Shown here: in pieces, positions 7,149 to 7,518 of the stretch
Numbering within the stretch: the first letter of the stretch is position 1
Layout: each line of letters opens with the position of its first letter
Made by a program: the position numbers and the translations under genes
Notes under the pieces: model-generated
Told to the model about the DNA's origin: nothing
Databases searched by the model: none
Seen by the model: the letters and a program-made list of their open reading frames with translations, nothing else
Origin: Bacilli bacterium
GTDB taxonomy: Bacteria > Bacillota_I > Bacilli_A > RFN20 > CAG-826
Direction: 5' to 3'
Length of the DNA: 7,518 bases
NCBI GenBank assembly: GCA_017617775.1
Contig: JAFZVO010000040.1
Location: 1 to 7,518 of the forward strand

Positions 7149-7518
7149 CCTGAATTACCAGAAGTCGAAACAGTTAAGAATGTCCTTACAAATATCGTCA
7201 TTGGAAGAACGATTAAATCCATTGATGTTTTAAGATCATCTCAAATCGAAGGAGATATCCCGACTTTTGTGAATGCTTTAACTGGCCAGACATACCAATC
7301 TATATCTCGTATTGGTAAATTCTTAATCTTCCATTTATCAAATAATAACGTCATCATCTCCCATCTCAGAATGGAAGGGAAATATTATGACTATGATGAA
7401 AACGAAGATAACAGCAAATACGCCCGTGTGGTCTTCCATCTCGATAATAACCGTAAACTCATCTATGATGACTCTCGTTGTTTCGGTTTTATGAAATTAT
7501 CTAATGAAGATAGTTATC
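7146..7518 (+). CDS. mutM: Formamidopyrimidine-DNA glycosylase, N-terminal part (3' end outside window)
   Basis: MutM (Fpg) excises 8-oxoguanine and ring-opened purines from DNA and cuts the backbone by beta,delta-elimination, starting base excision repair. The visible 124 codons begin M-P-E-L-P-E-V-E-T-V, the family hallmark: after Met removal Pro2 is the Schiff-base nucleophile and Glu3 the acid catalyst. K58 in R-I-G-K-F matches the conserved DNA-contacting lysine (K57 of E. coli). H-L-R-M-E-G-K (73-79) carries M76, the void-filling methionine. D-S-R-C-F-G (109-114) carries R111 and F113, equivalent to the Arg and Phe that probe the base opposite the lesion. The family is about 270-280 residues, so the helix-two-turn-helix and C-terminal zinc finger lie beyond the window. 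Nei (endonuclease VIII) is unlikely because it begins M-P-E-G-P. It follows polA by 2 bases, and Pol I can fill the gap that MutM leaves. Deviations are the R-C-F-G wording and K-Y-A-R (91-94) where many homologues have K-H-x-H. Confidence 0.95.
   Translation, partial: MPELPEVETVKNVLTNIVIGRTIKSIDVLRSSQIEGDIPTFVNALTGQTYQSISRIGKFLIFHLSNNNVIISHLRMEGKYYDYDENEDNSKYARVVFHLDNNRKLIYDDSRCFGFMKLSNEDSY

Noticed and set aside
1..7518. Mycoplasma-type genetic code (UGA = Trp), mobile elements, CRISPR, tRNA or a novel defence system
   Set aside because: Tryptophans are encoded by TGG and all frames are intact. No repeats, transposase, RNA gene or unknown gene was seen. All five genes are recognised housekeeping genes.

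Overview
The window is a gene-dense stretch of bacterial chromosome with all five genes on the + strand: the 3' end of ackA (acetate kinase), an nrnA-like DHH phosphoesterase gene, dnaE (DNA polymerase III alpha subunit, DnaE type), polA (DNA polymerase I) and the 5' end of mutM (formamidopyrimidine-DNA glycosylase). No RNA gene, mobile element, CRISPR array, long repeat or terminator was recognised. No stretch of even 20 bases lies outside a gene, so there is no intergenic region to annotate.

The DNA is AT-rich, with TTA the common leucine codon and AGA the common arginine codon. Tryptophan is read from TGG and genes end in TAA or TAG, so there is no sign of the UGA-Trp code of mycoplasmas. 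The protein features (a short DnaE of 1011 residues with a decayed PHP domain, a Pol I with a damaged 3'-5' exonuclease site, and an NrnA-type nanoRNase) fit a low-GC Bacillota or Mollicutes-related lineage, perhaps an uncultured member of Bacilli near Erysipelotrichales or Acholeplasmatales. This placement is inference; no species can be named.

Layout: ackA (3' end, stop at 503) overlaps nrnA by one base in a TAATG junction. nrnA (503-1510) is 7 bases from dnaE (1518-4553). dnaE is 4 bases from the preferred ATG of polA (4558-7143), and polA is 2 bases from mutM (7146 to the window end). The whole window reads as one polycistronic unit whose promoter and terminator lie outside it. The starts of dnaE, polA and mutM have no recognisable Shine-Dalgarno sequence at normal spacing, which suggests translation coupled to the upstream stop codon or initiation independent of Shine-Dalgarno pairing.

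Functionally, dnaE, polA and mutM form a replication and repair block: DnaE extends primers, Pol I removes RNA primers and fills gaps, and MutM excises 8-oxoguanine and leaves a gap that Pol I can fill. NrnA recycles very short RNAs and pAp. AckA belongs to acetate/ATP metabolism and is a neighbour rather than an obvious partner. The gene order looks like a compacted version of an arrangement known from Bacillus and mycoplasmas. I found no novel system here; the observations worth checking concern lost proofreading sites, start-site architecture and small family-level deviations.
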